Shown: positions 43,664 to 52,159, counted from the first letter of the stretch. The stretch: 64,000 bases of DNA from Cognatiyoonia sp965661665 (GCF_965661665.1 NZ_CBFIEO010000002.1:62001-126000), one strand, 5' to 3'. Numbers and translations: made by a program. Notes: generated by a model not told the origin, from the letters alone.

Positions 43664-44371
43664 CGCTGGCGCTGGCGCGCCGCGATTGCACGAGAGCGGA
43701 AAATTCGGCGAGGCCGACATCGATCGGAGCGCCGTGCCGCCTGATATAGCTGAGTTGCGAGACGGCCCTTTGCAAATCCGCATCCACCGCGCTTTGCGCG
43801 ACACCGCCGAGGAATTGCGTGATGTAGTCGACGTTGTCGGGATTGCGTGCGCCGGAAAGCACTTGCGCGGCATGGGTCAGATCATCGCAGTAAGCGAGCG
43901 GATCGGGTGCGATGTTTTCCTCGCTCAGTCGGCGGGGGCCGGGTGGTTGGTGATCCCGTGGAAGGTGATCGAGGATGGCTGTCTGAAATTTCGCAAGACT
44001 GTCCATCTGTTTGGGCAAGAAGCCATCCGCGCCGCCTGGCGCGCGGCGCTTTCCAGACCAGGGTCGCCGCTTGTGGCGAGGATGACGTCAATATAGAGGC
44101 TGCCGAGGCTGAGAGACTCGATCAGTGCTAGCCCTGAGCCGTCGGGCAGGCCGATGTCCACGATCACCACGGATGGGCGGTAGATCGCAAGGTGGCGGCG
44201 GGCGTTGGCAATGGAATCAGCGCGTCTGATCCGCGCGCCGGAGCGCGTCGACATCAGTCGGAGCGCTTCACTGGCGAAACTGCTATCCTCCACAATCAGG
44301 ATGGTGAGGCCCAGCAGCGGGCACTGGGCTATCGGACGTCGCGCCTGTGTTAAATTGTTGAGATTATCCAT
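43656..44371 (-). pseudogene. Response regulator with receiver domain, frameshifted
   Basis: Residues from 44371 form a receiver domain: ILIVEDSSFASEALRLM with the acidic pair, VVIVDIGLPDGSGLALIE with the phospho-Asp, and the later ILATSGDPGLESAARQA. Around 44028-44036 the frame breaks. The expected continuation GADGFLPKQMDSLAKFQ is in another frame, which then stays open to 43656 through a helical, non-HTH tail. A single missing base in a GC-rich run (CCAGGCGGCGCGG) restores one 240-residue protein. It is either a real pseudogene or an assembly error. Without an HTH it would act by protein contact. Confidence 0.75.
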
Positions 44372-44520
44372 CGACCCCTCCGTTGATGTGTGTGGCTAGA
44401 AGGGAAGCTTTTCACGCAAAGTTTGAATAGTCCGTTTAGGATACAACGAAAAATTTGAGAGACTTGCAGCGCGTGCCGCCTGTCCGCATAAGACCCCCAA
44501 GATTGGATGGGAGAAATGAG

Positions 44521-44925
44521 ATGATTGGTCGTTTGAACCACGTGGCGATTGCGGTGCCTGATTTGGAAGCGGCGTCTGCGCAGTATCGCGGGGCTTTGGG
44601 GGCAGATGTAGGTGCGCCGCACGATGAGCCCGATCACGGTGTGACGGTGGTCTTTATCAATCTGCCCAACACGAAGATTGAGCTTCTCTATCCATTAGGC
44701 GACGACTCCCCCATTGCGAACTTTCTTGAAAAGAATCCATCGGGCGGCATCCATCACATTTGTTATGAGGTGGATGACATTTTGGCCGCGCGGGATAAGT
44801 TAAAGGCAGAAGGGGCGCGGGTGCTGGGAAGCGGTGAGCCGAAGATTGGCGCACATGGCAAACCAGTGCTTTTCTTGCATCCCAAGGATTTCAACGGCTG
44901 TCTTGTCGAGCTTGAGCAAGTCTAG
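44521..44925 (+). CDS. mce: Methylmalonyl-CoA epimerase
   Basis: A 134-residue vicinal-oxygen-chelate protein that interconverts the 2R and 2S forms of methylmalonyl-CoA for propionate and branched-chain breakdown. LNHVAIAVPDLEAASAQYR carries the first metal His, NPSGGIHHICYEVDD the second, and NGCLVELEQ the Glu. The ATG at 44521 follows GGGAG. The mutase is not nearby. Propionate can also come from acrylate, which links loosely to DMSP use. Confidence 0.93.
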   Translation: MIGRLNHVAIAVPDLEAASAQYRGALGADVGAPHDEPDHGVTVVFINLPNTKIELLYPLGDDSPIANFLEKNPSGGIHHICYEVDDILAARDKLKAEGARVLGSGEPKIGAHGKPVLFLHPKDFNGCLVELEQV

Positions 44926-44951
44926 ACTGCACACCTGAAGGAGAGCTTCAA

Positions 44952-45230
44952 ATGGGTATCACCTCCGGCCTAGTCCTTTATGCCGTTTGCTGGTTCATGG
45001 TGTTCTTTGTCGTCTTGCCGTTGCGGTTGGTGACGCAAGGCGAAGATGGGGAGGTGGTGCCGGGCACTCATGCGTCGGCACCGGCGAACCCTCAATTGAA
45101 GCGCAAAGCGATCATCACGTCGATTTGGGCGTTTGGAATCTGGGCGATCATCGCCTTCGTGATCTGGTCTGGGACGATCACGGTGCGCGATATTGATTTC
45201 CTCAACCGGATGTCGCCGCCGCCCCGTTGA
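44952..45230 (+). CDS. DUF1467-family small membrane protein
   Basis: A 92-residue protein with two predicted membrane segments, about residues 5-26 and 55-73, separated by a hydrophilic loop with QGEDGEVVPGTHASAPANP. The family is conserved next to mce in alphaproteobacteria, and its function is unknown. AAGGAGAG precedes the ATG. It probably forms a bicistronic unit with mce. Its 3' end overlaps the convergent EI24 gene by 29 bases. Confidence 0.88.
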   Translation: MGITSGLVLYAVCWFMVFFVVLPLRLVTQGEDGEVVPGTHASAPANPQLKRKAIITSIWAFGIWAIIAFVIWSGTITVRDIDFLNRMSPPPR

Positions 45231-45906
45231 TGCGGTGAAAGAGGTGCGTGAAAGTTGCCGCACCTAGGATCGGGATCACCAAATTAAGGAGAGGAATGCT
45301 GAGGGGCAAAGCCATCAGGCAGCCCGCTATCCAGACCTGAGCCATGTTGTTGCGCCGCATTTGCAGCGCGGCTGTGCGTCCGATCCGTCGAGAGGCGGCG
45401 AGTTGGAAGTATTCGCGTCCCAGCAAGAATCCGTTCAGCCCGAAGAAGATGAAGAGCGAGAGGAACGGCAGGAAGACATAGAGGATGAACGCGGCGAGGT
45501 TGGTAGCAATCAGCACGCCGAGGAAGTTCACCGTGTCTTTCAGCCCATCCCAAAAGCTAATGCGGTCCACTTGGGGCAGATATGGGTAATGCTGATCCTC
45601 CACCGCTTGGGCCACGTCATCGAGAAAGAGCGAAGTGACCGCCGATGCGACAGGGATCATCAGAAAGACCGACAGGACCAGCATCAAAAGCAGGCTGCCA
45701 AAGCCCAAGAGATCGCCCACCCATGTGACAGGGCCGACGCTGGGGATTGTGACTTCTTCCTGCACGAACATTGAGATGAGACCGAGGAAGAGCGCGTAGA
45801 CGGCGATCAGGAGGATGATCGTGATGCCAACGCCCAGCAGCAAGACGCGGCGAAAGCGCGGGTCAGCCATTTGGCCAATGGCCTTGAAGAAATCAGCAAA
45901 GATCAT
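45202..45906 (-). CDS. EI24/CysZ-like membrane protein
   Basis: A 234-residue protein with four to five hydrophobic helices, including LLLGVGITIILLIAVYALFLG near the start. The pairs LNLVIPILGAATFTHLFHR and FLDDVAQAVEDQHYP are typical of the EI24 domain shared with CysZ, a sulfate channel. The start at 45906 is chosen because its ATG overlaps the nitroreductase TGA in ATGA. A role in sulfate uptake is possible, but no cys genes lie nearby. Confidence 0.83.
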   Translation of the reverse strand: MIFADFFKAIGQMADPRFRRVLLLGVGITIILLIAVYALFLGLISMFVQEEVTIPSVGPVTWVGDLLGFGSLLLMLVLSVFLMIPVASAVTSLFLDDVAQAVEDQHYPYLPQVDRISFWDGLKDTVNFLGVLIATNLAAFILYVFLPFLSLFIFFGLNGFLLGREYFQLAASRRIGRTAALQMRRNNMAQVWIAGCLMALPLSIPLLNLVIPILGAATFTHLFHRINGAAATSG

Positions 45907-46481
45907 TGCGCCATCCATGTGGTTTTGGCGTCAATGTCGGGGCGGGGGCGTTCGGGCGGCGCGTTGGTTTCAGTGCCGATGTGGATGAAGCCTGCGACGC
46001 TTTCATCCGCAGTGAGGCTCAACATGCTTTGCATGAAAGGTTTGTCGTGGCTGGCCCAGCCGGAAAGCCAGTTCGCCCCCCAACCGCTGGCGAGTGCGGC
46101 GTTCAGAAGCGACAGGCACACCGCGCCTGCGGAATAGACCTGTTCGATGTGCGGGACTTTTTCAGACGGTTGCGGGCTGGAGATGACGGCGATGGCAAGG
46201 TCGGCATTGCCAAACTGCGCGGCGGCTTTGTCGATTTTCGCAGGATTAATACCTTCCTCGGTGCCGAGGGCTGGAATTTCGGCGGCGATGCGGGCGAGGG
46301 CGTCTTTTTCCAGCACGATGAAGCGCCACGGCTCCAGCTTGCCGTGATCCGGTGTGCGGCCTGCGGCGGTCAGGATTTGCATCAGCGCCGCCCGGTCGGG
46401 AACGGGGGTGGTTAGGGTTTTTGCGGGGCGAGAGCGGCGGGTCAGCAAAAACTCCAGCGCGGCTTGGTTCGGTTGCGGCAT
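45903..46481 (-). CDS. Nitroreductase-family protein
   Basis: A 192-residue FMN-dependent oxidoreductase. LLTRRSRPAKTLTTPVPDRAALMQILTAAGRTPDHGKLEPWRFIV is the FMN-binding N-terminal stretch of the YdjA-type subgroup, and GWGANWLSGWASHD lies near the active site. It is shorter than NfsB-type enzymes, like E. coli YdjA. Two tandem ATGs (46484 and 46481) follow AGAGGGG; I use the second. The cellular substrate is unknown. Confidence 0.85.
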   Translation of the reverse strand: MPQPNQAALEFLLTRRSRPAKTLTTPVPDRAALMQILTAAGRTPDHGKLEPWRFIVLEKDALARIAAEIPALGTEEGINPAKIDKAAAQFGNADLAIAVISSPQPSEKVPHIEQVYSAGAVCLSLLNAALASGWGANWLSGWASHDKPFMQSMLSLTADESVAGFIHIGTETNAPPERPRPDIDAKTTWMAQ

Positions 46482-46543
46482 CATCGTCCCCTCTTTCGTC
46501 GTTAGGGGAGAGATAGGCATCGCGACGGGGGGCCGCAAGGAAA

Positions 46544-46984
46544 TCAGGGATTTGGAGTGCGTTTCTGCCGCCCGTGGAGGAGCCACATGCCGGCAAGGAT
46601 CAGTACTGTGCCCGCAATACGGTGCGCGGTATCACCGGGCACGTCACGCAGCAGGTCGATAACAAGGCCAAAAATCATCTGCCCTGCGATGATGAGCAGG
46701 GTGGTTTTGACGGCGCCAATCTCAGCCACCAGCCAACTCGACGCGGCGATGAAGAGCACGCCGATGGTGCCGCCAAGGTAGGCCCATTTCGGCGTCTCCG
46801 CGATGTTGCCGTCGAAGAGCCCGCCGAAGACAAGGGCAACGAGGGAGAGGAAAACGAAGCCAACGATGTGGTTCCAAAACGACGCCTCCATCGCTGAGGT
46901 GGAAAGGGAAAGCCGGCCGTTGAGTTGGCGGCTGACGCTGACAAGGATGCCGGCAACGAAGGACATTGTGATAAACAGGATCAT
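46544..46984 (-). CDS. DUF606/YdcZ-family small membrane transporter, second of a pair
   Basis: A 146-residue protein of four to five hydrophobic helices belonging to the half-size drug/metabolite transporter (DUF606) family. ILFITMSFVAGILVSVSRQLNGRLS, SFWNHIVGFVFLSLVAL and IAGQMIFGLVIDLL are family hallmarks. The start at 46984 gives an ATGA overlap with the preceding paralogue. Such half-size proteins probably work as a pair forming one ten-helix unit. The substrate is unknown. Confidence 0.85.
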   Translation of the reverse strand: MILFITMSFVAGILVSVSRQLNGRLSLSTSAMEASFWNHIVGFVFLSLVALVFGGLFDGNIAETPKWAYLGGTIGVLFIAASSWLVAEIGAVKTTLLIIAGQMIFGLVIDLLRDVPGDTAHRIAGTVLILAGMWLLHGRQKRTPNP

Positions 46985-47436
46985 GCCTCCGTCCCTGACA
47001 GGACCAGTAGACCCGCGCCCACCAAGATGAGCGCAAAGGCCGCCCATTCGCGTGTGCTGGGGCGACGTTTTGGCAGGCCGAAGAGGCCGCGCAGGTCAGC
47101 AATTATCGAAAACGCCACCTGTCCGGCAAGCCCTAAGGCGATGGTGCCGGAGAGGGCTAGTGGGGAATTGAGCGCGGCGGAGGTGAGCATGACCGTAAAC
47201 GCGCCCACAATGCCCGCCGCATAGGACCAAAGCGGCGCGCGCGTCGGCTGGGCGCGTTTCGGGCGCAGGACAAGAAGCAGCGCCAGCGCCGCAGAGGTGC
47301 CGGTAAAATGCGGCACCCATGATGAAAAGAGCAGCGTGCCATAGACCGCCAATGTGCCGTTGGTCAGGACCATGAGGCTCAGTAGCCCGCCGGTCAGGAA
47401 GGCCGCGATGGGGTGCAGGGTGGAGGCGGTGCGCAT
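46981..47436 (-). CDS. DUF606/YdcZ-family small membrane transporter, first of a pair
   Basis: A 151-residue paralogue of the following gene with the same helix pattern: IAAFLTGGLLSLMVLTNGTLA, HFTGTSAALALLLVLRP and ALGLAGQVAFSIIADLRGLFG. It starts directly after the TAA of the aldo/keto reductase gene (TAAATG), so all three are read together. The paired arrangement with four-base overlap supports a heterodimeric transporter. No substrate can be named. Confidence 0.85.
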   Translation of the reverse strand: MRTASTLHPIAAFLTGGLLSLMVLTNGTLAVYGTLLFSSWVPHFTGTSAALALLLVLRPKRAQPTRAPLWSYAAGIVGAFTVMLTSAALNSPLALSGTIALGLAGQVAFSIIADLRGLFGLPKRRPSTREWAAFALILVGAGLLVLSGTEA

Positions 47437-48510
47437 TTAGCTGGGGGCGTTGTCGGACTCAGATGATTTGGCCCAAAGGTTGATGTTGGCATCCCCTGCG
47501 AGGCGGTCAATTTCCGCCAGTTCGTCGGGCGTGAAGTCGAGATTTTGTGTCGCGGCCACGCAATCAGTGATCTGTTCAGGCTTGGACGCGCCAATCAGGG
47601 CAGTGGTGATGCCGCCGCCCCTGAGCACCCAGGCAATCGCCATCTGTGCAAGGGTTTGCCCGCGATTAGCGGCCACGTCGTTCAAAGCTTTGATCGCGGT
47701 GAGTGTCTTGTCCGACAGTTGATTTTCGCCCAGCGATTTGTCTTGGGTCATGCGGCTGCCCTCGGGGATGCCGTTCAGATATTTGTTGGTCAGCAGTCCT
47801 TGTGCCAAGGGGGTGAAAGCAATGGAGCCGACGCTGAGGTCTTTCAGCGTATCCTTTAGCCCGTCGGTTTCTACCCAGCGGTTCAGGATGTTGTAGCTGG
47901 GTTGGTGGATGAGGCAGGGGGTGCCGAGGTCATTGAGAATGGCGACGGCTTCGCGGGTTTTCTCCGAGTTATATGAGCTGATCCCCGCGTAAAGCGCTTT
48001 GCCCGAGCGAACGATCTGGTCGAGTGCGCCCATCGTCTCTTCCAGTGGGGTGTTAGGGTCGAAACGGTGGGAGTAGAAGATATCGACATAATCGAGACCC
48101 ATCCGCTTGAGCGATTGATTACAAGAGGAGATCAGGTATTTGCGGCTGCCTTGTTCCCCATAAGGCCCGGGCCACATTAGGTATCCGGCTTTTGAAGAGA
48201 TGATTAGCTCATCGCGATAGCCGCGGAAGTCCGTGCGGAGGATTTCGCCAAACGCTGTTTCCGCGCTGCCTGGCGGGGGGCCATAGTTGTTGGCGAGGTC
48301 AAAATGCGTGATTCCTGCGTCAAAGGCGGTTTGGCAGAGGCTGCGCTTCAACTCATGCGGGGTGTCGCCGCCGAAATTGTGCCAAAGGCCCAATGAGATG
48401 GCCGGAAGATCAAGACCCGACACGCCACAGCGGCGGTAGGGCATGGTGTCATAACGGGTTGGCGAGGGGACGTAGGTCAATGCAGGCTCCAGAGGCTTTT
48501 TAGACAGCAT
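47437..48510 (-). CDS. Aldo/keto reductase, YghZ/Gpr-like
   Basis: A 357-residue NADPH-dependent reductase. Very close motif agreement with E. coli YghZ (L-glyceraldehyde 3-phosphate reductase) is seen in LPAISLGLWHNFGG, THFDLANNYGPPPGSAE with the catalytic Tyr, YRDELIISSKAGY with Lys, and FYSHRFDPNTPLEET with His. It probably detoxifies methylglyoxal-type aldehydes. The ATG at 48510 fits the family start; the frame is open 12 codons further to a TTG. It runs directly into the DUF606 pair. Confidence 0.88.
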   Translation of the reverse strand: MLSKKPLEPALTYVPSPTRYDTMPYRRCGVSGLDLPAISLGLWHNFGGDTPHELKRSLCQTAFDAGITHFDLANNYGPPPGSAETAFGEILRTDFRGYRDELIISSKAGYLMWPGPYGEQGSRKYLISSCNQSLKRMGLDYVDIFYSHRFDPNTPLEETMGALDQIVRSGKALYAGISSYNSEKTREAVAILNDLGTPCLIHQPSYNILNRWVETDGLKDTLKDLSVGSIAFTPLAQGLLTNKYLNGIPEGSRMTQDKSLGENQLSDKTLTAIKALNDVAANRGQTLAQMAIAWVLRGGGITTALIGASKPEQITDCVAATQNLDFTPDELAEIDRLAGDANINLWAKSSESDNAPS

Positions 48511-48548
48511 AACCTGTGGCGCGGGACAGCCAAGGGCCTGTTGCAACC

Positions 48549-49007
48549 CTATTGATTGAGAAAGAGGGCCTGAAGCTCCGGTTCGTTCACAAGACTGGCG
48601 GCGGTTTCGGAGTCGACCCAGTTGAGGGTGCGTTCCGCAGCTTCTGGAAACGTTGGCAGCATGTCCGTCACGGCGATGGAGAAGACCTGCGCCTCCACCG
48701 GCAAGGCGGACCCGTCATCAAGTCCCTTGTCATAGCAATAGGAGCCAATCGGGTCGTCGGAGGTGGCCGTGCCCCTGACGCCGGCTTCTTCCCACGCTTC
48801 TTGCAGGGCCGTGTCCGCAGGGGACAGACCGTCAATTGGCCAGCCTTTTGGGATAATCCAGCGACCTGTGTCGCGGCTCGTAATCAGCAGGTATTCCCTG
48901 CCGGTCTCTGTATCGCGATGGCACATGGCGGCCATCTGAGGATGTTTTGTCCTACGCAAAAACGGGCCCAGAACCCCGTCCCAGGCGGACTGAATGTAGT
49001 GTAGCAT
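48549..49007 (-). CDS. NUDIX hydrolase
   Basis: A 152-residue protein of the diphosphoinositol-polyphosphate-phosphohydrolase-like NUDIX group. The NUDIX box reads G-W-P-I-D-G...TALQEAWEEAGV, with the first arginine replaced by Gln but the EE metal ligands kept. WIIPKGWP precedes it, as usual. It would hydrolyse a nucleoside diphosphate derivative. It is followed 38 bases later by the aldo/keto reductase gene on the same strand. A strong inverted repeat lies 50 bases before its start. Confidence 0.85.
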   Translation of the reverse strand: MLHYIQSAWDGVLGPFLRRTKHPQMAAMCHRDTETGREYLLITSRDTGRWIIPKGWPIDGLSPADTALQEAWEEAGVRGTATSDDPIGSYCYDKGLDDGSALPVEAQVFSIAVTDMLPTFPEAAERTLNWVDSETAASLVNEPELQALFLNQ

Positions 49008-49056
49008 TTGAAACCGCGCACGTATTTTTAGTTATGAACGCCACTTTAGTCCATTT

Positions 49057-49072
49057 TTTGTAAAAATACAAA
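49057..49072. promoter_or_regulatory. Inverted repeat upstream of the NUDIX gene
   Basis: TTTGTA-AAAA-TACAAA, a perfect six-base inverted repeat with a four-base spacer, in an AT-rich patch 50 bases before the NUDIX start. The place and symmetry suit a repressor operator. No T-run terminator shape is formed on either strand. Confidence 0.4.
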
Positions 49073-49115
49073 TGAACGTCCCGGCATCCGGCGTGAGCAG
49101 CGCGGGATGGGTTGG

Positions 49116-49850
49116 TTAAGGCAGGCTCAGTTGTGTCATGCGGCCACCGTCGATGGTCCAGACCTGTCCGGTGACAAAACTCGCCTCATCGGAGACGAGC
49201 CAGCGGGCCAATGCGCCAACCTCTTCCGGGGTTCCGGTGCGGCCGACGGGGTGGATACGACCGATGTCTTTGCGGAATTGGGCCGGATCGCCGAGGCTTT
49301 CAATAAAGGTGGTATTGAGGTCGGTGTCGATCCAGCCCGGCGCGATGGCGTTGCAACGGACGCCGTCGGGACCGTGATCGACCGCCACGGCACGGGTGAG
49401 GGCGTGCAGCCCACCTTTGGAGGCGCAATAGGCCGGATGGCGCGGGTTGGAGCCGAGCCCTTCGATGGAGCCGATGTTGAGGATCGCGCCTTTGGTGGCA
49501 ATCAGGTGCAGCAGGGCGGCTTTGATGAGCATGGCGGGTGCGGTGAGGTTCACTTGCAGCGTTTGCGCCCATGTAGCTGCGTCCATTTCGAGCAACGTGC
49601 CCTCAACCATCACGCCGGCGTTGTTGATCAGGATGTCGAGCTGGCCGAGGCGGCTGATCGCCTCTGCGACCAGCTTTTCAGGGGCGGTGGGGTCAGCGAG
49701 GTCAGCTTCGATGCTGTCGCGGGCGGGGTCTAGGCCGCGCTGGGCGGTGAGGACTGTTGCGCCTGCGCCCTCCATCGCGGCGGCGATGGCAGCACCGATG
49801 CCGCTGCGCCCGCCGGTGATGAGGGCTGTCTTGCCGCTGAGATCGGTCAT
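49116..49850 (-). CDS. Short-chain dehydrogenase/reductase 1
   Basis: A 244-residue classical SDR. The cofactor loop is TGGRSGIG (about 12-19), NNAG follows near 87, and the active site is S...YCASK. The C-terminal VTGQVWTIDGG is typical. It lacks the acidic residue pattern needed to assign NAD versus NADP with confidence. Its start overlaps the preceding SDR by four bases, so the two are co-translated and may act on the same sugar or hydroxy-acid in sequence. Confidence 0.9.
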   Translation of the reverse strand: MTDLSGKTALITGGRSGIGAAIAAAMEGAGATVLTAQRGLDPARDSIEADLADPTAPEKLVAEAISRLGQLDILINNAGVMVEGTLLEMDAATWAQTLQVNLTAPAMLIKAALLHLIATKGAILNIGSIEGLGSNPRHPAYCASKGGLHALTRAVAVDHGPDGVRCNAIAPGWIDTDLNTTFIESLGDPAQFRKDIGRIHPVGRTGTPEEVGALARWLVSDEASFVTGQVWTIDGGRMTQLSLP

Positions 49851-50575
49851 TTCACAGGTTTCCCGCCGTTGGCTTCAATCAATGCGCCACAGAGATAGCG
49901 CGCCTGGTCGGAGGCGAGGAAGACCACAATGTCGGCGATATCCTCAGGCGCGGCAATCCGGCCCAGCGGGACAGAGGCGTTGAGATCAGCGATGGCGCTG
50001 TCGGGGTCAAAGCCCCGCGCGGCAAACCCGCTGCGCAACATGGCGGTGTCGACCTCATTGGGGCAGACCGCGTTGACGCGGATCATCTGGTGCGCGTGGT
50101 CCATGCCCAGGCATTGGGTCAGGGAGGCAACCGCTGCCTTGGACATGACATAGAGAGGGTGGTTTGGGCCAGGATGGACGCCCCAGCATGAGGCCACGTT
50201 CACAATCGCCCCGCCGCCTGCGTCGGCCATGATCGGGATTGCCGCGCGGCAGAGGCGGAACGGAGCCTCCACATTGATCGCCATTGTGCGGATGAAGTCG
50301 TCGTCAGTCGCGTCCGTGATCGGGCCACGGGTGATGATGCCTGCGTTGTTCACAAAGATGTCGAGCTTGCCCATCAGATCGGCCGCGCGTAGGGGGAGCG
50401 TGTCGCAAAATCCAGCGTCCATCAGATCGCCGGTGATTCTGTGATTGGCGGTGCAGTCGTTCTGATCAGCGCCCGTGACCGTGACGCCCTGTGCCTGCAG
50501 GCGGTGGACAATCGCCGTGCCAATGCCCCCTGCGGCCCCCGTCACCAGTGCTGTTTTGCCGTTAAGGTCTGTCAT
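49847..50575 (-). CDS. Short-chain dehydrogenase/reductase 2
   Basis: A 242-residue classical SDR with TGAAGGIG in the cofactor loop, NNAGIITRG, and the active-site pattern YVMSK. The start at 50575 is preceded by AAAGGGA and fits the shared MTDLNGKTALVTG opening of both SDRs. It is the first gene of a two-gene leftward unit facing away from rpsD. The substrate is unknown; the pair resembles sugar or polyol dehydrogenases. Confidence 0.9.
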   Translation of the reverse strand: MTDLNGKTALVTGAAGGIGTAIVHRLQAQGVTVTGADQNDCTANHRITGDLMDAGFCDTLPLRAADLMGKLDIFVNNAGIITRGPITDATDDDFIRTMAINVEAPFRLCRAAIPIMADAGGGAIVNVASCWGVHPGPNHPLYVMSKAAVASLTQCLGMDHAHQMIRVNAVCPNEVDTAMLRSGFAARGFDPDSAIADLNASVPLGRIAAPEDIADIVVFLASDQARYLCGALIEANGGKPVK

Positions 50576-50664
50576 GGGCGTTCCCTTTGTCGTCATTCAA
50601 GCCTGCGGGTCTGGCTTGCCTGGGTCTTGTGTGAGACCGACATGATGATGTCGCGAAATGCGTG

Positions 50665-50692
50665 TTGACTCCTTTCTCGCACCTTCTATAAG
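50665..50692 (+). promoter_or_regulatory. Sigma-70-type promoter of rpsD
   Basis: TTGACT at 50665-50670 and TATAAG at 50687-50692 with a 16-base spacer, close to the housekeeping consensus. Transcription would start near 50700, leaving a leader of about 110 bases before rpsD. Confidence 0.65.
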
Positions 50693-50714
50693 CCATCCAC
50701 CCATTGGTGTTGGT

Positions 50715-50788
50715 GGTCCTCGCAAGAGGGACCCTGTCGCCCCTGCAAAATCAGGGGAAAGGACAACGCCCTTCATGCCCAAAAGGGC
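50715..50788 (+). promoter_or_regulatory. Structured rpsD leader with three hairpins
   Basis: Three successive hairpins: GGTCCTC-GCAA-GAGGGACC (50715-50733, GNRA-like tetraloop, one bulged G), CCCCTG-CAAAAT-CAGGGG (50740-50757), and GCCCTT-loop-AAGGGC (50768-50788). They end 22 bases before the rpsD ATG, leaving GAAGGAG exposed. This is where S4 autoregulation by leader binding would act. No known leader family was recognised. Confidence 0.5.
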
Positions 50789-50810
50789 CGTCTTAGAAGG
50801 AGATCAGCGT

Positions 50811-51431
50811 ATGACTAAACGTACCGCTGCCAAGTACAAAATTGACCGCCGGATGGGCGAAAACATCTGGGGTCGCCCAAAATCTCCCGTTAACCGTCGT
50901 GAATATGGCCCCGGCCAACACGGTCAGCGCCGTAAGGGCAAGCTGTCCGACTTCGGCATCCAGCTGCGCGCAAAGCAGAAGCTGAAGGGCTACTATGGCG
51001 ACCTGACCGAAAAGCAGTTCCGCCGCATCTATGCAGAAGCTGAGCGTGTAAAAGGCGACACAGGTGAAAACTTGATTGGTTTGCTGGAGCGCCGCTTGGA
51101 CGCTGTTGTCTATCGCGCGAAGTTCGTACCAACGATCTTTGCTGCACGTCAGTTCGTCAACCACGGCCACGTCACAGTGAACGGCAAGAAGGTCAACATC
51201 CCGTCTTACCGCGTCAAAGAAGGCGACGTCATCGAAGTGCGCCAGAAGTCCAAGCAGTTGGAACTAGTACTGGTTGCGGCGCAGCTTCCTGAGCGTGATG
51301 TGCCTGACTACATGGCTGTAGATCACTCCAAAATGACATGTGAGTTCACACGCACGCCAAGCCTTGGTGACGTGCCATACCCAGTGACAATGGAACCAAA
51401 CCTCGTCGTCGAATTCTACGCGAAGAACTAA
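50811..51431 (+). CDS. rpsD: 30S ribosomal protein S4
   Basis: A 206-residue primary 16S rRNA-binding protein. It opens TKRTAAKYKIDRRMGENIWGR. The S4 RNA-binding domain is at LIGLLERRLDAVVYRAKFVPTIFAARQFVNHGHVTVNGKKV, and the C-terminus ends EFYAKN. GAAGGAG precedes the ATG at 50811. It is a stand-alone gene outside the alpha operon, as usual in alphaproteobacteria, with its own promoter, structured leader and terminator. Confidence 0.97.
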   Translation: MTKRTAAKYKIDRRMGENIWGRPKSPVNRREYGPGQHGQRRKGKLSDFGIQLRAKQKLKGYYGDLTEKQFRRIYAEAERVKGDTGENLIGLLERRLDAVVYRAKFVPTIFAARQFVNHGHVTVNGKKVNIPSYRVKEGDVIEVRQKSKQLELVLVAAQLPERDVPDYMAVDHSKMTCEFTRTPSLGDVPYPVTMEPNLVVEFYAKN

Positions 51432-51455
51432 TCTCGTTCTTCACGACCACGATTT

Positions 51456-51486
51456 AAGGCCGCCCGCTTGGGCGGCCTTTTTCGTT
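51456..51486 (+). terminator. Rho-independent terminator of rpsD
   Basis: AAGGCCGCCC-GCTT-GGGCGGCCTT (51456-51479): a ten-pair stem with a four-base loop followed by TTTTCGTTTT, 25 bases after the rpsD stop. Confidence 0.92.
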
Positions 51487-51675
51487 TTGTGGGTTCTGGG
51501 GCCGGTGCTACGCTTTTGACATTTAAGGTGTGTATTTCGGGGAAGATCGGGTGGCGTATTATCACGGGCTCAAGGATTATGAGCAGCCTGCCCCTGGCAG
51601 AGCGATGCAAAATGTGTGCCAGAGCGGCTACTGACCCTGCGCAGTTTTTTATATGATGAATTCAGGCGGGACCGG

Positions 51676-52159
51676 CAGCCCAACTCCCTCATCATTGGGT
51701 CATGGAATTTGGTGGTGTTTGATGGCGGTTTACCGAGGCTTGATGAAAGATATCACTATATCGCGGAGATCATCGATCACTTCGACATTTGCGCGTTGTA
51801 GGAAATAAAGGTGGACCTTAGGCCGCTAAAGCGGTTGATGGGATTGCTGGGCTCGAATTGGGATTACTTTGTATGCGACGTCTCGCGGGGCGCGTTACGA
51901 TGTGCATCCGCCCAAAGCCCTGCCAGCCGATGCGCACCCAGCGGCCAGTTTGAAGACTGACGCGGAATATCATGCCCATTATGAGCCGATCCTCAGGGCG
52001 CAGAAGATTTTCCACAAAGAAGAGCCGTATAAGAATTTTGCCAAAAGATATCGGAGCTTTGCGCGCAACGAGATGTCGGACCATTTGCCGGTTTGGGTGG
52101 AGTTGGAAGTGGATTATTCGAATAAATATCTGGCGCGCTTTTGGGAGGCTGATGATTGA
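51676..52159 (+). pseudogene. Decayed endonuclease/exonuclease/phosphatase-family gene
   Basis: The first part reads NSLIIGSWNLVVFDGG and HYIAEIIDHFDICAL, matching the start of EEP proteins (GSWNIRxF..., FDICALQEI). A TAG at 51799-51801 replaces the expected Gln codon, after which EIKVDLRPLKRLMGLLGSNW continues in frame. The frame then shifts near 51880, and the last part contains NEMSDHLPVWVELEVDYS, the C-terminal S-D-H-x-P active-site motif. Roughly half of a normal 330-residue protein is missing between them. It is clearly non-functional. Confidence 0.8.
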
